Numbered from the stretch's first letter, positions 1 through 8,424 are shown. The stretch is DNA of 64,000 nt from Danxiaibacter flavus (GCF_041060425.1 NZ_JAULBC010000002.1:1116001-1180000), one strand, 5' to 3'. Translations and numbers: made by a program. Notes: generated from the letters alone by a model not told the origin.

Positions 1-249
1 ATAGCCCATCTGCTCCAGGAACATTGCCGCAATACCGCTGCGGTTTCCGCTACGGCAGTAAACAACTATTTCCTGGTCTTTCCAGTCTTCGATATCATCC
101 AATTGCATGGTCTGGATTTTGCCAACAGGCACGTGCTTTCCACCAATATTAAAGTCTGCTCTTTCGTGATCTTCACGAACGTCAAGCAGGTTTACATTTT
201 CACCTGCGTCTAATCTGCTTTTCAATTCTTCAATAGAAATATTCTGCAT
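1..249 (-). CDS. Rhodanese-like domain protein (partial, C-terminus off the left edge)
   Basis: The minus strand encodes 83 residues beginning at the ATG at 249 and running off the window. The translation has the rhodanese fold pattern: an early LLDVRE strand, then VVYCRSGNRSG, the cysteine active-site loop that carries persulfide sulfur in single-domain rhodaneses. There is no signal peptide, so it is probably cytoplasmic. It starts 10 nt after the stop of the PASTA gene, which suggests it is the third gene of a ddl-PASTA-rhodanese operon. The family call is firm. The substrate is unknown and the missing C-terminus prevents a length check. Confidence 0.85.
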   Translation of the reverse strand, partial: MQNISIEELKSRLDAGENVNLLDVREDHERADFNIGGKHVPVGKIQTMQLDDIEDWKDQEIVVYCRSGNRSGIAAMFLEQMGY

Positions 250-259
250 AATAATCTGG

Positions 260-1093
260 TTATTGAACGTTTGATGGCTGGCTGATTATCCCTGCGGAAT
301 CCATTGCAGGTTTGGTATCACTCACCCAAATATCAATTAACTGCCCGGCCCTGATCTTGTTTGAAACCATTTGTCCGTCACCCACTATGTTGTATGGCTC
401 CGGATTTTGCCGCACAATATACGCATTTTCCTGGTTGGCTACTGCCGCATCTGCGTTATTGATCGTGCTTATACCTATACTCATGGCACTTAAAAAACTC
501 CTGGCATCTTTCACCGTCATTCCGGTAAGATCGGGCACATCAATCAGAGTGCTGCCCACTCCGCTACCAATTACCAGGGCAATGGTACTTCCCATATTTA
601 TTTTGGTACCTGGTTTTATGGGATTATTGTTATATACCTGGTCCAGAACAGCATTTTTCGCGATATCCGGCTTGTATGAAACCTCGCCCATTTTTAAACC
701 GAGACTTTGCAGGTATAACTGTGCACTCTTAAAAGAAAATCCACGCAAATCCGGCATTTCAACCAGCGGAGGAATAGAGCGGTTAATGGTTAAGTATATG
801 GTTCTGTGTTGCTTAACGAGTGCGTCTGCCTCCGGTGATTGCTTTACGGTAACCTGCTTAGGCAAGGTATCTATGTAAACGGAATCCTGTACCGTAACAT
901 CAAACCCCTGTGCTTCCAACGCAGTTGTCGCTTCGGCAACAGTTTTCCCTACAACTGAAGGGACTCTTGCATTTGCATCATGATGTGTCAGCCACCCCAG
1001 CGAACTAAAGAAACCAAAGAACAATAACAATGCAAGCACAATTGCTATTAAAATATTTACCCAGAAAGGTTTTGTCGTAATGAATTTGAACAC
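260..1093 (-). CDS. Membrane-anchored PASTA domain protein
   Basis: The protein has 277 residues with a GTG start at 1093. A short cytoplasmic N-terminus is followed by one transmembrane helix (about residues 11-35) and three PASTA domains (about 43-106, 108-178 and 180-260), each with the VP-DL-G-x-A opening and a closing beta strand. PASTA domains bind peptidoglycan stem peptides or beta-lactams in kinases and PBPs, but no kinase or transpeptidase domain is present here. It lies 53 nt downstream of ddl on the same strand, which fits a periplasmic role in cell-wall sensing or scaffolding. That role is inferred from domain and neighbour only. Confidence 0.9.
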   Translation of the reverse strand: MFKFITTKPFWVNILIAIVLALLLFFGFFSSLGWLTHHDANARVPSVVGKTVAEATTALEAQGFDVTVQDSVYIDTLPKQVTVKQSPEADALVKQHRTIYLTINRSIPPLVEMPDLRGFSFKSAQLYLQSLGLKMGEVSYKPDIAKNAVLDQVYNNNPIKPGTKINMGSTIALVIGSGVGSTLIDVPDLTGMTVKDARSFLSAMSIGISTINNADAAVANQENAYIVRQNPEPYNIVGDGQMVSNKIRAGQLIDIWVSDTKPAMDSAGIISQPSNVQ

Positions 1094-1146
1094 TTAATAT
1101 ATCTTTTTTAAGAAAATACGCTAAAATACCGGGGCATTCCCGTTGA

Positions 1147-2130
1147 TCAGGCCTTGATGGCATCCTCTATTACTGCTGTATAAAACTCTTTAAGCGTCCA
1201 TCCCATCGCCCTTACCTGTTGAGGCACTATACTCGCCTCGCTTTGACCGGGAACCGTGTTAACTTCCAGCATAAACGGCTCCTGCCTTTGTTCATTGTAA
1301 ATAAAATCAATTCTGACTATACCACGGCAGTTTAATAACTCATACACTTTTTTTGCCGCGGCCCTCACTTTTTCAGCAATTGCCTCGTCTGCGTTTGCGG
1401 GAGTTATTTCCTGGCTTTTACCAAGATATTTCGCCTCATAATCAAAAAAGTCCTTGTGAGTAATCACTTCAGTAATGGGTAACGTAATAATCTTACCGTT
1501 TGTTTTAAAAACACCAATAGTAAACTCTCTTCCTGCAATAAATTCTTCAACCAGCAGCTGATCATCTTCGTTAAATGCTTTTTCCAGCGCAGCTGGCAAG
1601 GCTTCAGCTTCCGTTACTTTACTCATACCGATGCTGCTGCCACCATTGTTCGGCTTAACAAAAACCGGCAATTGTAATTGCTGCAAAATGGCTTCGGCAC
1701 TTATGGGTGAATGCTTGAAGATATGCAAAGAGCGCGCAACATTTATTCCGCCAAAAGCAGCAACAGCTACAGTGTAGCGTTTATTAAATGTAAGTGCTGA
1801 AGTTGCGGCATCGCAACTTGTGTAGGGTAAATTAAGCATATCAAAATAACCCTGCAACTTTCCGTCTTCGCCAGGCGTACCATGAATGCACATCAAAGCC
1901 GCGTCAAAGCTGATCTTACTGCCATTGGCATTGACGGAAAAATCACTTCTGTCAACAGGCGTTTTATTTCCGTTTGCATCTATATAGTTCCAGCCTTCCG
2001 GGTGGACATCAATTTTGTATACTTCAAATTTTTCCTTGTCTACATTATTTTCAACAGTCACCGCACTTTTATAACTGATCTCTGCCTCCCCACTGTAACC
2101 GCCTGTTACCAATGCTATTTTCTTTTTCAT
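1147..2130 (-). CDS. ddl: D-alanine--D-alanine ligase
   Basis: This is a 327-residue ATP-grasp ligase that joins two D-alanines for the peptidoglycan precursor in the cytoplasm. Visible signatures are VKPNNGGSSIGMSKV (ATP-grasp glycine loop), VEEFIAGREFTIGVF, and the C-terminal MLEVNTVPGQSEASIVP, which holds the Mg-binding Glu and Asn and the substrate-binding serine region typical of Ddl. The length matches the family. It has an ATG start and heads a minus-strand operon with the PASTA and rhodanese genes. A TAnnTTTG box lies about 100 nt upstream. Confidence 0.95.
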   Translation of the reverse strand: MKKKIALVTGGYSGEAEISYKSAVTVENNVDKEKFEVYKIDVHPEGWNYIDANGNKTPVDRSDFSVNANGSKISFDAALMCIHGTPGEDGKLQGYFDMLNLPYTSCDAATSALTFNKRYTVAVAAFGGINVARSLHIFKHSPISAEAILQQLQLPVFVKPNNGGSSIGMSKVTEAEALPAALEKAFNEDDQLLVEEFIAGREFTIGVFKTNGKIITLPITEVITHKDFFDYEAKYLGKSQEITPANADEAIAEKVRAAAKKVYELLNCRGIVRIDFIYNEQRQEPFMLEVNTVPGQSEASIVPQQVRAMGWTLKEFYTAVIEDAIKA

Positions 2131-2226
2131 CTGTTATTCTTTGTTTCTTTTAGATTAGCCGGAATCCGGCGATAGAACCTGCAATACGGAAAACCTCGTT
2201 AATGATGTTTTGCCGGGCCTGACTTT

Positions 2227-2234
2227 CAAAGATA
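2227..2234 (-). promoter_or_regulatory. Candidate -7 box upstream of ddl
   Basis: On the minus strand this reads TATCTTTG, an exact match to the Bacteroidota -7 consensus TAnnTTTG, about 95 nt upstream of ddl. No clear TTTG -33 box is seen at the expected distance. A short hairpin (GCCGG-aat-CCGGC, 2158-2170) would lie in the leader. Confidence 0.3.
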
Positions 2235-2302
2235 ATGACCTAATGCATTTAAGCTATTGCCTATGAAATTTTAACGAAAGAAACCGGCAGTTATTTCCAA
2301 AC

Positions 2303-2332
2303 AAAAAGGTGAAGAACATACATCCTTCACCT
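2303..2332 (-). terminator. Terminator after the ferredoxin gene
   Basis: An 8-bp stem (AGGTGAAG / CTTCACCT, arms 2307-2314 and 2325-2332) is followed on the minus strand by a T run. It lies about 120 nt after the ferredoxin stop. Confidence 0.6.
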
Positions 2333-2451
2333 CACGTTAGCGGGAAATATCACCCACCGTTATTAATGTCGCCTCGCAGCAACAATCATTTACATAAAGG
2401 TAACCACCCCGGTAATAGAGTGCAAAAAAAGTTTCGCACACTGCCGCCGGA

Positions 2452-2802
2452 CTACATTATGTGCAATTTTTCCTTTTTAGCCATCAGTTCATCCACAGTT
2501 TCCTGGTACATTTCATCCGGAACGCAGCAGTCAACCGGGCAAACGGCTGCACATTGAGGTTCCTCGTGAAAACCCTGGCATTCGGTGCATTTATTTGGAA
2601 CAATATAGTAAGTATCAACACTAATTGGGGCAAAACGCTCGTTTGCGTCTACCTGGCTTCCATCCATAAGTGTAATAGATCCTTTAACGGTTGTTCCGTC
2701 GGCTATGGCCCATTCTACTCCCCCTTCGTAAATGGCATTATTTGGACATTCTGGTTCGCATGCTCCGCAGTTAATACATTCATCTGTTATTTTGATTGCC
2801 AT
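2452..2802 (-). CDS. Dicluster 4Fe-4S ferredoxin
   Basis: This is a 116-residue cytoplasmic electron carrier. The N-terminal cluster motif is C9-x2-C12-x2-C15-x3-C19 followed by P. A second cysteine group (CTECQGF...CAAVCPVDC) has the longer spacer seen in bacterial ferredoxins of the Allochromatium/7Fe-8Fe type, with about 60 residues between the clusters. It is divergent from the acyl-CoA reductase gene, with about 160 nt between the starts. The two are often found side by side in Bacteroidota, so the ferredoxin may supply electrons to that pathway, but that link is inferred. Confidence 0.9.
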   Translation of the reverse strand: MAIKITDECINCGACEPECPNNAIYEGGVEWAIADGTTVKGSITLMDGSQVDANERFAPISVDTYYIVPNKCTECQGFHEEPQCAAVCPVDCCVPDEMYQETVDELMAKKEKLHIM

Positions 2803-2960
2803 ATTATTTGATTTTTGTGATTGTAAATTTCAGAATTTTGCGGCTGCCGCAAGTCAGTGCCGTTTACTTAAGTATCTGCCGGACCTTATCCGATCGCAGC
2901 AATTATTGAATAAACCGCACTACGCCGCAAATATAAATCACAAGAGTTAATATATGTAAG

Positions 2961-3959
2961 ATGACTTTACAACAACGTATAGAATTATTGGCACAATTGG
3001 GTTCTTATATTGAAAACAATGACACGGAATGGCAGATGATAAAGGAAAGAGCGGGCAGGCAAAATCCGTGGTTTATTCCTGAGTTTATTGACCTGGCTTC
3101 GACAGCGCTTTCCCGTGAATTTCTTACACGACCTGTATTGGAGGAATGGACAAAAAATTATGGAATTCCGCAGGAAAACCCACATCCAAAGCTCGTAGGC
3201 ATTGTTATGGCTGGGAATATTCCGCTTGTAGGCTTTCACGATTTCCTTTGCACGTTTATTACCGGCCACCGCATGGCTATTAAACTTTCTTCGAAAGATG
3301 ATGTGCTGCTGCCGCATCTTGTAGCCAAATTGGAAGAATGGAATCCGGCAGCAAAAGGACTCGTTCAATTCGCGGAGACATTAAAAGGATGTGACGCCTA
3401 TGTAGCAACCGGCAGCAATAATTCCGGGCGTTATTTTGAATACTATTTCAGTAAATATCCAAACATTATCCGCAAAAACCGGACGTCTGTCGCTGTCCTG
3501 GACGGACAGGAATCAGCCGACGATCTAATCAATCTTGCCAAAGACATTCAGCTTTATTTCGGGCTCGGCTGTCGCAACGTTACGAAGTTGTATGTTCCGG
3601 AGAACTATAATTTTATGCCGTTACTGGAAACATTGAAACAATATGATTACTTCCTCGAATTTCATAAATACAAACACAATTTCGACTATCAGCTGGCGCT
3701 ACTGATCATGAACAATAAATATTACATGAACAGCGGGGCAGTGGTTGTTACGGAAAACAGTTCGCCTTTTTCGCCCATCAGCCAGGTACATTTTGAGTAT
3801 TATACCGACAAGGATGCGTTGCTGGAAAGCCTGAAAGGTAACGAGGCTATACAGTGTGTTGTAGGTAAGGATAACATTCCTTTTGGCAGCGCACAGCAAC
3901 CTTCGTTGATAGACTACGCCGATGGAGTAGATACTATGGCCTTTTTAAAAGACCTGTAA
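2961..3959 (+). CDS. Acyl-CoA reductase (LuxC-like, aldehyde dehydrogenase fold)
   Basis: The 332-residue protein resembles the LuxC family, which reduces fatty acyl-CoA or acyl-ACP to the aldehyde with NADPH. The N-terminal half has the nucleotide-binding pattern (GIVMAGNIPLVGFHD, then VATGSNNSGRYFEYYF). FGLGCRNVTKLYVP supplies a candidate catalytic cysteine at Cys204. It has no signal peptide, and no luxD, luxE or luxA homologue lies nearby, so luminescence is not implied. A role in fatty-aldehyde or wax/lipid metabolism is more likely. The family is clear and the substrate is not. Confidence 0.8.
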   Translation: MTLQQRIELLAQLGSYIENNDTEWQMIKERAGRQNPWFIPEFIDLASTALSREFLTRPVLEEWTKNYGIPQENPHPKLVGIVMAGNIPLVGFHDFLCTFITGHRMAIKLSSKDDVLLPHLVAKLEEWNPAAKGLVQFAETLKGCDAYVATGSNNSGRYFEYYFSKYPNIIRKNRTSVAVLDGQESADDLINLAKDIQLYFGLGCRNVTKLYVPENYNFMPLLETLKQYDYFLEFHKYKHNFDYQLALLIMNNKYYMNSGAVVVTENSSPFSPISQVHFEYYTDKDALLESLKGNEAIQCVVGKDNIPFGSAQQPSLIDYADGVDTMAFLKDL

Positions 3960-4220
3960 ACCTGATAAATATTGCTTTGTCCTGGGTTGGTGATTTTATC
4001 CGACGGGACAAGGCAATTATCTCTTCCAATTTCACAGACTGAATGGCAGCTTTTTCAATGCTTAAAAAACAAATTACATCTGCATTCAAGCCATTGCCTT
4101 AACAAGCATTTCAGCCTCCTGTGTCAGAACTCATTTTCTGAAGCTTTGATAACCAATATATTGAAGTAATTCCACGTTCCCTTCCTTAAAAAGACCTGCA
4201 TCTAATTCAGCTTTTAGACT

Positions 4221-4254
4221 TAAGTACTTTGTACTTCGTAATTCGTACTTACTT
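4221..4254. repeat. Heptamer array, GTACTTC family
   Basis: Four successive 7-base units read GTACTTT, GTACTTC, GTAATTC and GTACTTA, then a partial unit. The same word family recurs inverted at 11911-11938 and direct at 12022-12049. Confidence 0.75.
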
Positions 4255-4334
4255 CTTTGCCTTCCATGGAATTCTATGCCATTTTCGCACTTACATGCTT
4301 ATCTTTATGACAGTAATTGTTAACACCTTTACGC

Positions 4335-4370
4335 AAGTTTGACAGAACTACGACAACCTTCGTCAAACTT
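4335..4370. promoter_or_regulatory. Perfect 9-bp inverted repeat upstream of the Deg protease gene
   Basis: AAGTTTGAC (4335-4343) and GTCAAACTT (4362-4370) are exact reverse complements separated by 18 nt, about 120 nt before the protease start. It could be an operator for a dimeric regulator or a hairpin. There is no T tail, so it is not a terminator. Confidence 0.45.
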
Positions 4371-4491
4371 ATGTTAAAAGGAATATTTTATTAACGCACG
4401 ATTAAACAGCTTCGTTTATTTGTTGTCCGAAAGGCATATTATTTGACATTAAAGAACAGTCAATTTTGAACTTTAAAAATTTAGAAGAACA

Positions 4492-6021
4492 ATGAAACTC
4501 AAAAGTATTTTATTGATAGTTGCTATCAGTGCATCTACCGCTGTTTTGAGTGTTTGGGGATACAGCAAGTGGATGCAAAGTCAATACGCAGGTGTACAGG
4601 AAAATGGAAAACTACCAGTTAACTATGCAGGATTTTTCAATAAAGATAATGCAGCAGGACCAGTCGATTTTTCCGCAGCAGCAACTTCTGCAACCCCCGC
4701 CGTTGTACACATAAAAACAAGAACAAAACCTAAACAGGTTAGCAACAACCTGCCTAAGCAAAGAAATCCATTCTCTGACTTTTTTGGAGATGATGATCCG
4801 TTCTCCGATTTCTTTGGCGGTCCCCAATCAAGGATGACTCCTGAGCAACGCGCCAGCGGTAGCGGTGTATTGATCAGTGCGGATGGATATATTGTTACAA
4901 ACAATCACGTAGTTGAGGGCGCTGATGAAATAAATGTAACACTGGCTAACCGTAAAACTTATAAGGCTACAGTTGTAGGAACAGATAATAACAGTGATAT
5001 CGCAGTTATTAAAGTTGAAGGCACAGGTTTACCTTACCTGGTTTACGGAAACAGTGATGATACGCGCTTAGGCCAGTGGGTACTGGCAGTCGGTTATCCT
5101 TTGAACCTTGATGTTACCGTAACGGCAGGTATAGTTAGTGCGAAAGCAAGATCAATCGGCATCAACAGAGGCAACTCTCCTATCGAATCGTTTATTCAGA
5201 CCGATGCAGCTGTGAACCCCGGCAATAGTGGAGGTGCGTTGATTAATACAAACGGTGAGCTAATCGGTATTAACTCTGCCATCGCATCTCCTACAGGTTC
5301 TTATGCAGGTTATTCTTACGCAATACCAGTAAACATGGTTAAGAAAATTGTGAATGACCTGATTAAATTTGGTACAGTTCAGAGAGCTTATATCGGAATT
5401 CAATACCTGAGTGAACAAGCATCTGACGAGCAAAAGAAACAGCAAGGTATTAAAGAAGGTGACGGTGTTTATGTAACTGATGTTCCGAAAGACGGCGCAG
5501 CTTACCAGGGCGGTATTCAGAAAGGTGATTTCATCACCAAAATAAACGGAGCAACAATTACAAGTGGTCCTGAATTGCAAGACCAGGTTGCACGTTACAA
5601 GCCCGGTGACAAGATCAGCCTGACGTATGTTAGAGCAGGTAAAGAAAACACAACTACTGTTACGCTGAAAAACAAAGCGGGTACATATACTGAAGTCAAA
5701 GCGGAATCAGCCCTCGATAAATTAGGTGCAGAATTAGCGAATCTTGATGCTGCCACCGCTAAGAAAAATGATATTACCGGAGGTGTGGTAGTTAAGAAAA
5801 TAGGCAATGGTATTTTGAAGAGAACAAGAATGCAGGAAGGATTTGTAATCACCAGCGTAAATGGTCAGCCTGTAAACAATATTGATGAACTGAAAAGTGT
5901 TCTTGCAAGCACCCAGGGCACTGTTAAGATTGAAGGTATTTATCCGGGTTACGAAGGTTCTTACGCCTATCCGCTTAACCTTAACGGATCCGATAAAGGT
6001 AATGACAATGGGGATCAATAA
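4492..6021 (+). CDS. Periplasmic Do/HtrA-family serine protease
   Basis: This is a 509-residue DegP/DegQ-type protease and chaperone. An N-terminal hydrophobic segment (about 5-24) acts as signal or anchor. The trypsin-like domain has the triad His139 (TNNHVVEGAD), Asp169 (NNSDIAVIKV) and Ser246 (NPGNSGGAL). Two PDZ domains follow (about 290-390 and 405-500). Residues 92-110 hold a tandem PFSDFFG motif ahead of the protease domain, in the place of the flexible LA-loop region. It handles misfolded envelope proteins. It has its own terminator at 6106-6136, and a 9-bp inverted repeat upstream is a possible stress operator. Confidence 0.95.
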   Translation: MKLKSILLIVAISASTAVLSVWGYSKWMQSQYAGVQENGKLPVNYAGFFNKDNAAGPVDFSAAATSATPAVVHIKTRTKPKQVSNNLPKQRNPFSDFFGDDDPFSDFFGGPQSRMTPEQRASGSGVLISADGYIVTNNHVVEGADEINVTLANRKTYKATVVGTDNNSDIAVIKVEGTGLPYLVYGNSDDTRLGQWVLAVGYPLNLDVTVTAGIVSAKARSIGINRGNSPIESFIQTDAAVNPGNSGGALINTNGELIGINSAIASPTGSYAGYSYAIPVNMVKKIVNDLIKFGTVQRAYIGIQYLSEQASDEQKKQQGIKEGDGVYVTDVPKDGAAYQGGIQKGDFITKINGATITSGPELQDQVARYKPGDKISLTYVRAGKENTTTVTLKNKAGTYTEVKAESALDKLGAELANLDAATAKKNDITGGVVVKKIGNGILKRTRMQEGFVITSVNGQPVNNIDELKSVLASTQGTVKIEGIYPGYEGSYAYPLNLNGSDKGNDNGDQ

Positions 6022-6027
6022 GAGGAC

Positions 6028-6379
6028 TGAATGGTGAAGAGTGATAACTCAGCGTGAATAGTGAATGGTGAATAGTGAAAGATTGATTCAATGATTATAA
6101 AGAATAGGCCGGCTTTTATGCCGGCTTTCTTTTTTTGGTGGATGGTGAATAGTCAATAGTGAATGGTCAATAGTGAAGTGTGCAGCATTGATTCCATTTT
6201 CGTTCTTCATCATAGTCTTTGCTGCAATCAACGTGTAACGTACTACTTACAACTCATTACTTCCGAAAACGTCAAAAGTGAATAGTCTATAGTGAAATAT
6301 GGAGCATTGATTCCATTTTTGTCAATCATCATCTTTGCTGCCATCAACGTACAACGTACCACTTATAACTTTTAACTTC
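6028..6379. repeat. Block of heptamer arrays between two convergent genes
   Basis: Five arrays of 7-base words lie at 6028-6082 (TGAATAG/TGAATGG), 6139-6180 (TGAATAG/TCAATAG), 6229-6263 (CAACGTG, TAACGTA, CTACTTA...), 6279-6299 and 6345-6379 (CAACGTA, CCACTTA, TAACTTC...). The segment about 6146-6263 is repeated imperfectly at about 6279-6379, including the shared non-array text AGCATTGATTCCATTTT and CATCTTTGCTGC-like words. The only other element is the terminator at 6106-6136. Confidence 0.85.
6106..6136 (+). terminator. Terminator of the Deg protease gene
   Basis: The GCCGGC arms (6108-6113 and 6120-6125), extended by two further pairs, flank a 6-nt loop. A T-rich run to 6136 follows. Confidence 0.8.
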
Positions 6380-6384
6380 TGACA

Positions 6385-7653
6385 TTACACCGATGCATAA
6401 ACAAAATACTCCCAGGGTTGCAATTCAAATATCTCACGCTCGTTCAGGTGATGTTGCAGACCTGAAAACAGATTAATATAACCACCTTTTAGAGACGCAT
6501 CTGCAAGATCGATCTTTACCCGTTCTGCACCGGATAAATTTAATATCACCAAAACTTTCTGATGATCTTTAACGAGCAGGTAGGCTAATATTTTATCATC
6601 TGCATCTGTAGAAAACCAAACCATCCTGGCTTCATTGTGCAATGCGCTGTTTTCTCTTCGCAATTGCAGTAATGTCTTGTAAAAAACATGTAATTCTACC
6701 GGCTCGTGCCATTCTATTACATCCTTTTCAAAAAACTTTAGACGCTTGTTATTGGGCAACTCCTGGCCACTATAAATTAATGGTAATCCTGGCCAGGTGA
6801 CACTAAAAATTGCAAATGCTTTTGCAGCCGGACCATACTTTTCAGACTCAGTTCCGTTCCATGTATTTTCGTCGTGATTGGCGGTAAAAAAAAGCTTCCA
6901 TCCTTTTGCATGATAATTTGCATAACCATGCAAAATGTTGTTGATATCACCCAGTCCAATTTCATTTCGCATGAATTTTTCCGTGGCATGCATCCATTTC
7001 CAGGCATAGGAAACATCAAATACTTCCAGGTATTTTTCTTCATCACATTCAGCAAGCCAGAAAAGAGGCCTCGTTTCCTCGCAGGCTTTTCTCGCTTCCT
7101 TCCAGAAGTCCAGCGGAACAAGATGTGCCATGTCGCACCGGAAGCCATCTATATTACATTTCTCCACCCAAAACTGCATACATTTTATCATCTCCCTCCG
7201 AAGTGCTGCATTTGTGTAGTCGAGATCTATTACATCGTCCCAGCCGTTCAGCTCTACAAAATTTCCATCCGCGTCCTTCCTGTACCATTCAGAATGTTCT
7301 TTTGTCCAGTGATGGTCATAACCCGTGTGATTTGCCACCCAGTCAATAATTACTTTAAACCCCAGATCATGCGCAGCGCTTACCAGTGTTTTGAAATCTT
7401 CTAATGTTCCGTATTCCGGATTAATCGAGGTATAATCGCTGCAGGCATAATAACTGCCCCGTGTCCCCAATCTTTTTTCCTTGCTTATCGGCGTTACGGG
7501 CATAAACCACAGTATCTCAATCCCCATATCCCTCAGCCTTGGCAAATGCTGCTGAAAAGCACTAAATGTGCCTTCCGCGGTATATTGCCTTGTATTTACT
7601 TCGTATATGTTGGAGCCGTAAGCCCAATCGATCGTCTCAAATTTTATGCTCAT
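6385..7653 (-). CDS. Cytoplasmic GH13 alpha-amylase family enzyme
   Basis: The 422-residue (beta/alpha)8-barrel hydrolase or transglycosylase acts on alpha-glucans. GH13 signatures are VIIDWVANHTG (about 102-111), the nucleophile Asp174 in GFRCDMAH, the acid/base Glu202 in WLAECDEE, and the transition-state Asp261 in NHDEN. A short C-terminal beta domain follows. There is no signal peptide, which points to intracellular maltodextrin or glycogen metabolism rather than starch attack outside the cell. It stands alone, convergent with the protease gene. The subfamily and exact substrate cannot be read from sequence alone. Confidence 0.88.
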   Translation of the reverse strand: MSIKFETIDWAYGSNIYEVNTRQYTAEGTFSAFQQHLPRLRDMGIEILWFMPVTPISKEKRLGTRGSYYACSDYTSINPEYGTLEDFKTLVSAAHDLGFKVIIDWVANHTGYDHHWTKEHSEWYRKDADGNFVELNGWDDVIDLDYTNAALRREMIKCMQFWVEKCNIDGFRCDMAHLVPLDFWKEARKACEETRPLFWLAECDEEKYLEVFDVSYAWKWMHATEKFMRNEIGLGDINNILHGYANYHAKGWKLFFTANHDENTWNGTESEKYGPAAKAFAIFSVTWPGLPLIYSGQELPNNKRLKFFEKDVIEWHEPVELHVFYKTLLQLRRENSALHNEARMVWFSTDADDKILAYLLVKDHQKVLVILNLSGAERVKIDLADASLKGGYINLFSGLQHHLNEREIFELQPWEYFVYASV

Positions 7654-7664
7654 GTTTGTAGCTT

Positions 7665-7692
7665 TCAGCAGTCAGCTATCAGCTTTTAGCTG
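7665..7692. repeat. Heptamer array, TCAGCTA family
   Basis: Four units read TCAGCAG, TCAGCTA, TCAGCTT and TTAGCTG. They lie in the 93-bp gap between the VOC and amylase genes. Confidence 0.7.
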
Positions 7693-7746
7693 AGGCATTC
7701 TGCGTAGTTCAGAACGTTATTGATACAGCAATATTCACGTATCGGT

Positions 7747-8142
7747 CTATTCTGTGATCTCGATCCTGTTTCCCTCGGGATCGGCAATAACACTTTCGTA
7801 GTAGCCATCGCCGGTTACCCTTGGTTCTCCCAAAACAGCAAAGCCATCGGCCCTTAAAGTCTTCGTCAGGGTGTCGACTTTCTCGCGGCTTCCGGCGGAA
7901 AATGCGAGGTGAACAAATCCGGGATTTTCGGCTCTTGCTATAACGGAAGAAACATCTGAAATACCAGGCTTTTTCATCAACTCAAATCTTGCACCGGTTG
8001 CAAAACTTATGAAATAAGATTCAAATCCCCTGGTTGTATTGCTTCGATAGATCTCATTAGATGTTCCCTCAAAATAGCGGCAATAGAAATCTTTCATTTT
8101 TTCAAGGTCGTTGCAATAAAGGGCAATATGTTCTATATGCAT
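7747..8142 (-). CDS. VOC (glyoxalase/bleomycin-resistance fold) family protein
   Basis: The 131-residue single VOC module starts with HIEHIALYCNDLEKMKDFY. It ends with VIADPEGNRIEITE, which supplies the C-terminal metal-ligand Glu of the family. The N-terminal His5 and that Glu are likely metal ligands. It has no signal peptide. The start lies 4 nt after the stop of the small membrane protein gene, so the two are cotranscribed. VOC proteins include lactoylglutathione lyases, dioxygenases and resistance proteins, and nothing here decides which. Confidence 0.85.
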   Translation of the reverse strand: MHIEHIALYCNDLEKMKDFYCRYFEGTSNEIYRSNTTRGFESYFISFATGARFELMKKPGISDVSSVIARAENPGFVHLAFSAGSREKVDTLTKTLRADGFAVLGEPRVTGDGYYESVIADPEGNRIEITE

Positions 8143-8146
8143 ACAA

Positions 8147-8410
8147 TTATTTTACTATCCAGTAATAAACGGCACCCAGCAAAAGAATTAGCTCTGTCAC
8201 CCATATCCATACAAGGCCCCTTGACTGAAGATAGCGTTTTAAGAGGAAATCAAGAATGAGCGGAACTATACTGAGTAACACGAGCGGAATAAAGAACCCA
8301 ATTCTGTATTTAAACGTATCTCCTCCTGTTAGTAAAAAAGAAAAAGCTGCAACAATAGCAGTGGAGGATGCGAGTATAAAAGGAGTAATCCTTTTCAGAT
8401 ACTTTATCAT
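8147..8410 (-). CDS. Small hypothetical membrane protein (three TM helices)
   Basis: The 87-residue protein is almost entirely hydrophobic, with helices near residues 9-28, 36-56 and 66-85 separated by short basic loops (a KR-rich start, LLKRYLQSRG). I do not recognise a family. It is followed 4 nt later by the VOC gene on the same strand and preceded by a hairpin (8425-8452) that ends the alpha-oxoamine synthase transcript. It is likely real because it fills the space exactly and has a normal inner-membrane composition. Confidence 0.65.
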   Translation of the reverse strand: MIKYLKRITPFILASSTAIVAAFSFLLTGGDTFKYRIGFFIPLVLLSIVPLILDFLLKRYLQSRGLVWIWVTELILLLGAVYYWIVK

Positions 8411-8424
8411 ATTTCAAAAATAAG

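Larger units (their letters stand above)
3960..4491. other. Gene-free stretch upstream of the Deg protease gene
   Basis: This 532-bp stretch has no convincing gene; a 65-codon TTG-start frame at 3972-4169 has no recognisable features. It contains a heptamer array (4221-4254), an inverted repeat (4335-4370) and the leader of the protease gene. The TTTGAC/GTCAA motif recurs as a smaller inverted pair at 4442-4463. Confidence 0.6.

Noticed and set aside
312..878. 188-codon plus-strand frame inside the PASTA gene
   Set aside because: It is a shadow of the minus-strand PASTA domains and has no family resemblance.
3981..4018. TTGTCC...GGACAA inverted repeat after the acyl-CoA reductase as terminator
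   Set aside because: The stem is short, the loop is long and there is no T run.
3972..4169. 65-codon TTG-start frame after the acyl-CoA reductase
   Set aside because: Amino-acid composition is atypical, the start is weak, there is no terminator of its own, and it overlaps no recognised domain.
6874..7404. 176-codon plus-strand frame inside the amylase gene
   Set aside because: It is antisense to the GH13 catalytic core, whose motifs are all intact on the minus strand.
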